Assembly (NCBI GenBank): GCA_011523485.1
Contig: WTGR01000908.1
Location: 1 to 5,452, forward strand
Reading direction: 5' to 3'
Origin: Acidobacteriota bacterium
GTDB lineage: Bacteria > Acidobacteriota > Vicinamibacteria > Vicinamibacterales > UBA8438
DNA: 5,452 nt
Made by a program: the position numbers and the translations under genes
Notes under the pieces: generated by a model
What the model was told of the DNA's origin: nothing
Databases searched by the model: none
What the model saw: the letters and a program-made list of their open reading frames with translations, nothing else
Shown here: piece after piece, positions 4,763 to 5,452 of the stretch
Layout of the letters: every line of letters begins with the position of its first letter
Numbering within the stretch: the stretch's first letter is position 1

Positions 4763-5452
4763 GTGGCACGACAGATACTCCTGGCGGCACTCCTGCTGAC
4801 GGTCGGCGCGGCTCCCGGCGGGGCCGCCGGCGAGGGCGCCGGGCCGGCCTCGTGGCAGAACGACCTCGCGCCGATCGCCGCCGGAGAGTGGGACCGGCAG
4901 AAGGCGGCGCACCTGCTGGAGCGCGCAGGTTTCGGCGGGACCCCGGCCGAGGTGGAGCACCTGGCCGGAATGACGCCGGCCGCCGCGGTGGCGTGGCTGG
5001 TCGACTACCGGCGGCATCCCGACACGCTCGGGTCGTTCGATGCCTCTCCCATCTGGGATCCGGGCATGGACCCGTTCCCGAAGAGCCGGGCCGAGGCGGT
5101 CCGCATCGGGCGGGAGCAGGGCGAGGCGATGGGCGTGGCGGTCCTGCCGGAGGGCGAGTCGCGCCGTCTGCAACCGGTGGTGAACAAGTTCTTCTACGGG
5201 CTCCGCGCGAACGCCATCGAGACCCAGCGCCTGGCGACCTGGTGGGGCGAGCGGATGCTGACCACGACGCGCCCGCTCGAGGAGAAGCTGACGCTGTTCT
5301 GGCACGGGCACTTCGCGACCGGCAACACGAAGGTCCGCGACACGCGGATGATGCTGCGGCAGAACGAGATGCTGCGCGCCAACGCCAACGGTAGCTTCGA
5401 GGACCTGCTGATGGGCATCCTCAGGGACCCGGCGATGCTCGTGTATCTGGAC
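4763..5452 (+). CDS. DUF1800 family exported protein (5' part only)
   Basis: The frame is open for 230 codons and is cut by the window edge, so about half of a typical DUF1800 protein is present. Residues 1-22 look like a Sec signal peptide: Arg3, then a hydrophobic ILLAALLL run, then Ala/Gly-rich residues. The family's N-terminal pattern AAHLLERAGFGGTPAEVEHL (48-67) follows. The central hallmark LFWHGHF (178-184) is present, then a QN-LR segment and DPAML-YLD at the edge. The biochemical role of DUF1800 is not established; members are exported and often encoded beside a DUF1501 gene, so the next gene downstream may be DUF1501 (not visible here). The start is GTG with a good ribosome binding site; there is no in-frame ATG before residue 70, which would remove the signal peptide and the conserved N-terminus. 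It likely has its own promoter at 4674-4702. Confidence 0.9.
   Translation, partial: MARQILLAALLLTVGAAPGGAAGEGAGPASWQNDLAPIAAGEWDRQKAAHLLERAGFGGTPAEVEHLAGMTPAAAVAWLVDYRRHPDTLGSFDASPIWDPGMDPFPKSRAEAVRIGREQGEAMGVAVLPEGESRRLQPVVNKFFYGLRANAIETQRLATWWGERMLTTTRPLEEKLTLFWHGHFATGNTKVRDTRMMLRQNEMLRANANGSFEDLLMGILRDPAMLVYLD

Noticed and set aside
4007..5311. 434-codon minus-strand open frame across the Nudix gene, the gap and the DUF1800 gene
   Set aside because: It runs antisense through two recognisable + strand genes and an intergenic promoter region, with an Arg/Pro/Ala-rich translation and no domain.

Overview
The window is a GC-rich bacterial chromosomal segment (about 70% G+C judged by eye, with strong G/C preference at third codon positions). 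It carries four genes, all on the + strand: a secreted five-repeat protein of unknown function, a DusB-type tRNA dihydrouridine synthase, a Nudix hydrolase strikingly like human MTH1, and the first 230 codons of a DUF1800 protein that runs off the right edge. I infer an Acidobacteriota-like organism (for example Vicinamibacteria), because DUF1800 proteins and large uncharacterised secreted repeat proteins are common there. No rRNA or phylogenetic marker is present, so this is a weak inference; Planctomycetota, Gemmatimonadota or a deltaproteobacterial lineage would also fit.

Layout. Positions 1-474 hold no credible gene. They contain a good sigma70-type promoter (TTGACC-17-CATAAT, 186-214) and then a roughly 250-base leader with four perfect-stem hairpins, ending in a strong AAGGAG ribosome binding site. 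The gene at 475-2805 encodes a signal peptide followed by five tandem units of about 147 residues. Each unit itself looks like two diverged copies of a small beta-rich module, which would make ten modules in all. A 9-bp perfect hairpin lies 11 bases after its stop codon. After a 189-base gap come dusB (2995-4053) and the Nudix gene (4040-4558). These overlap by 14 bases and are almost certainly cotranscribed and translationally coupled. A 204-base gap with inverted repeats and a second plausible promoter (TTGGCG-17-TATCAT, 4674-4702) leads to the GTG-started DUF1800 gene at 4763.

How the genes relate. The dusB-Nudix pair is a small housekeeping operon: one enzyme reduces uridines in tRNA, the other probably removes oxidised nucleotides such as 8-oxo-dGTP. 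The two exported proteins on either side appear to be separate transcription units with their own promoters. I see no mobile element, CRISPR array, tRNA or rRNA.

The least explained part of the window is the five-repeat secreted protein and its structured leader. The oddest details elsewhere are an Arg/Pro/Ala-rich insertion in DusB containing a 9-bp tandem duplication, and conservation in a bacterial Nudix protein of the MTH1 residues that recognise 8-oxo-dGTP.
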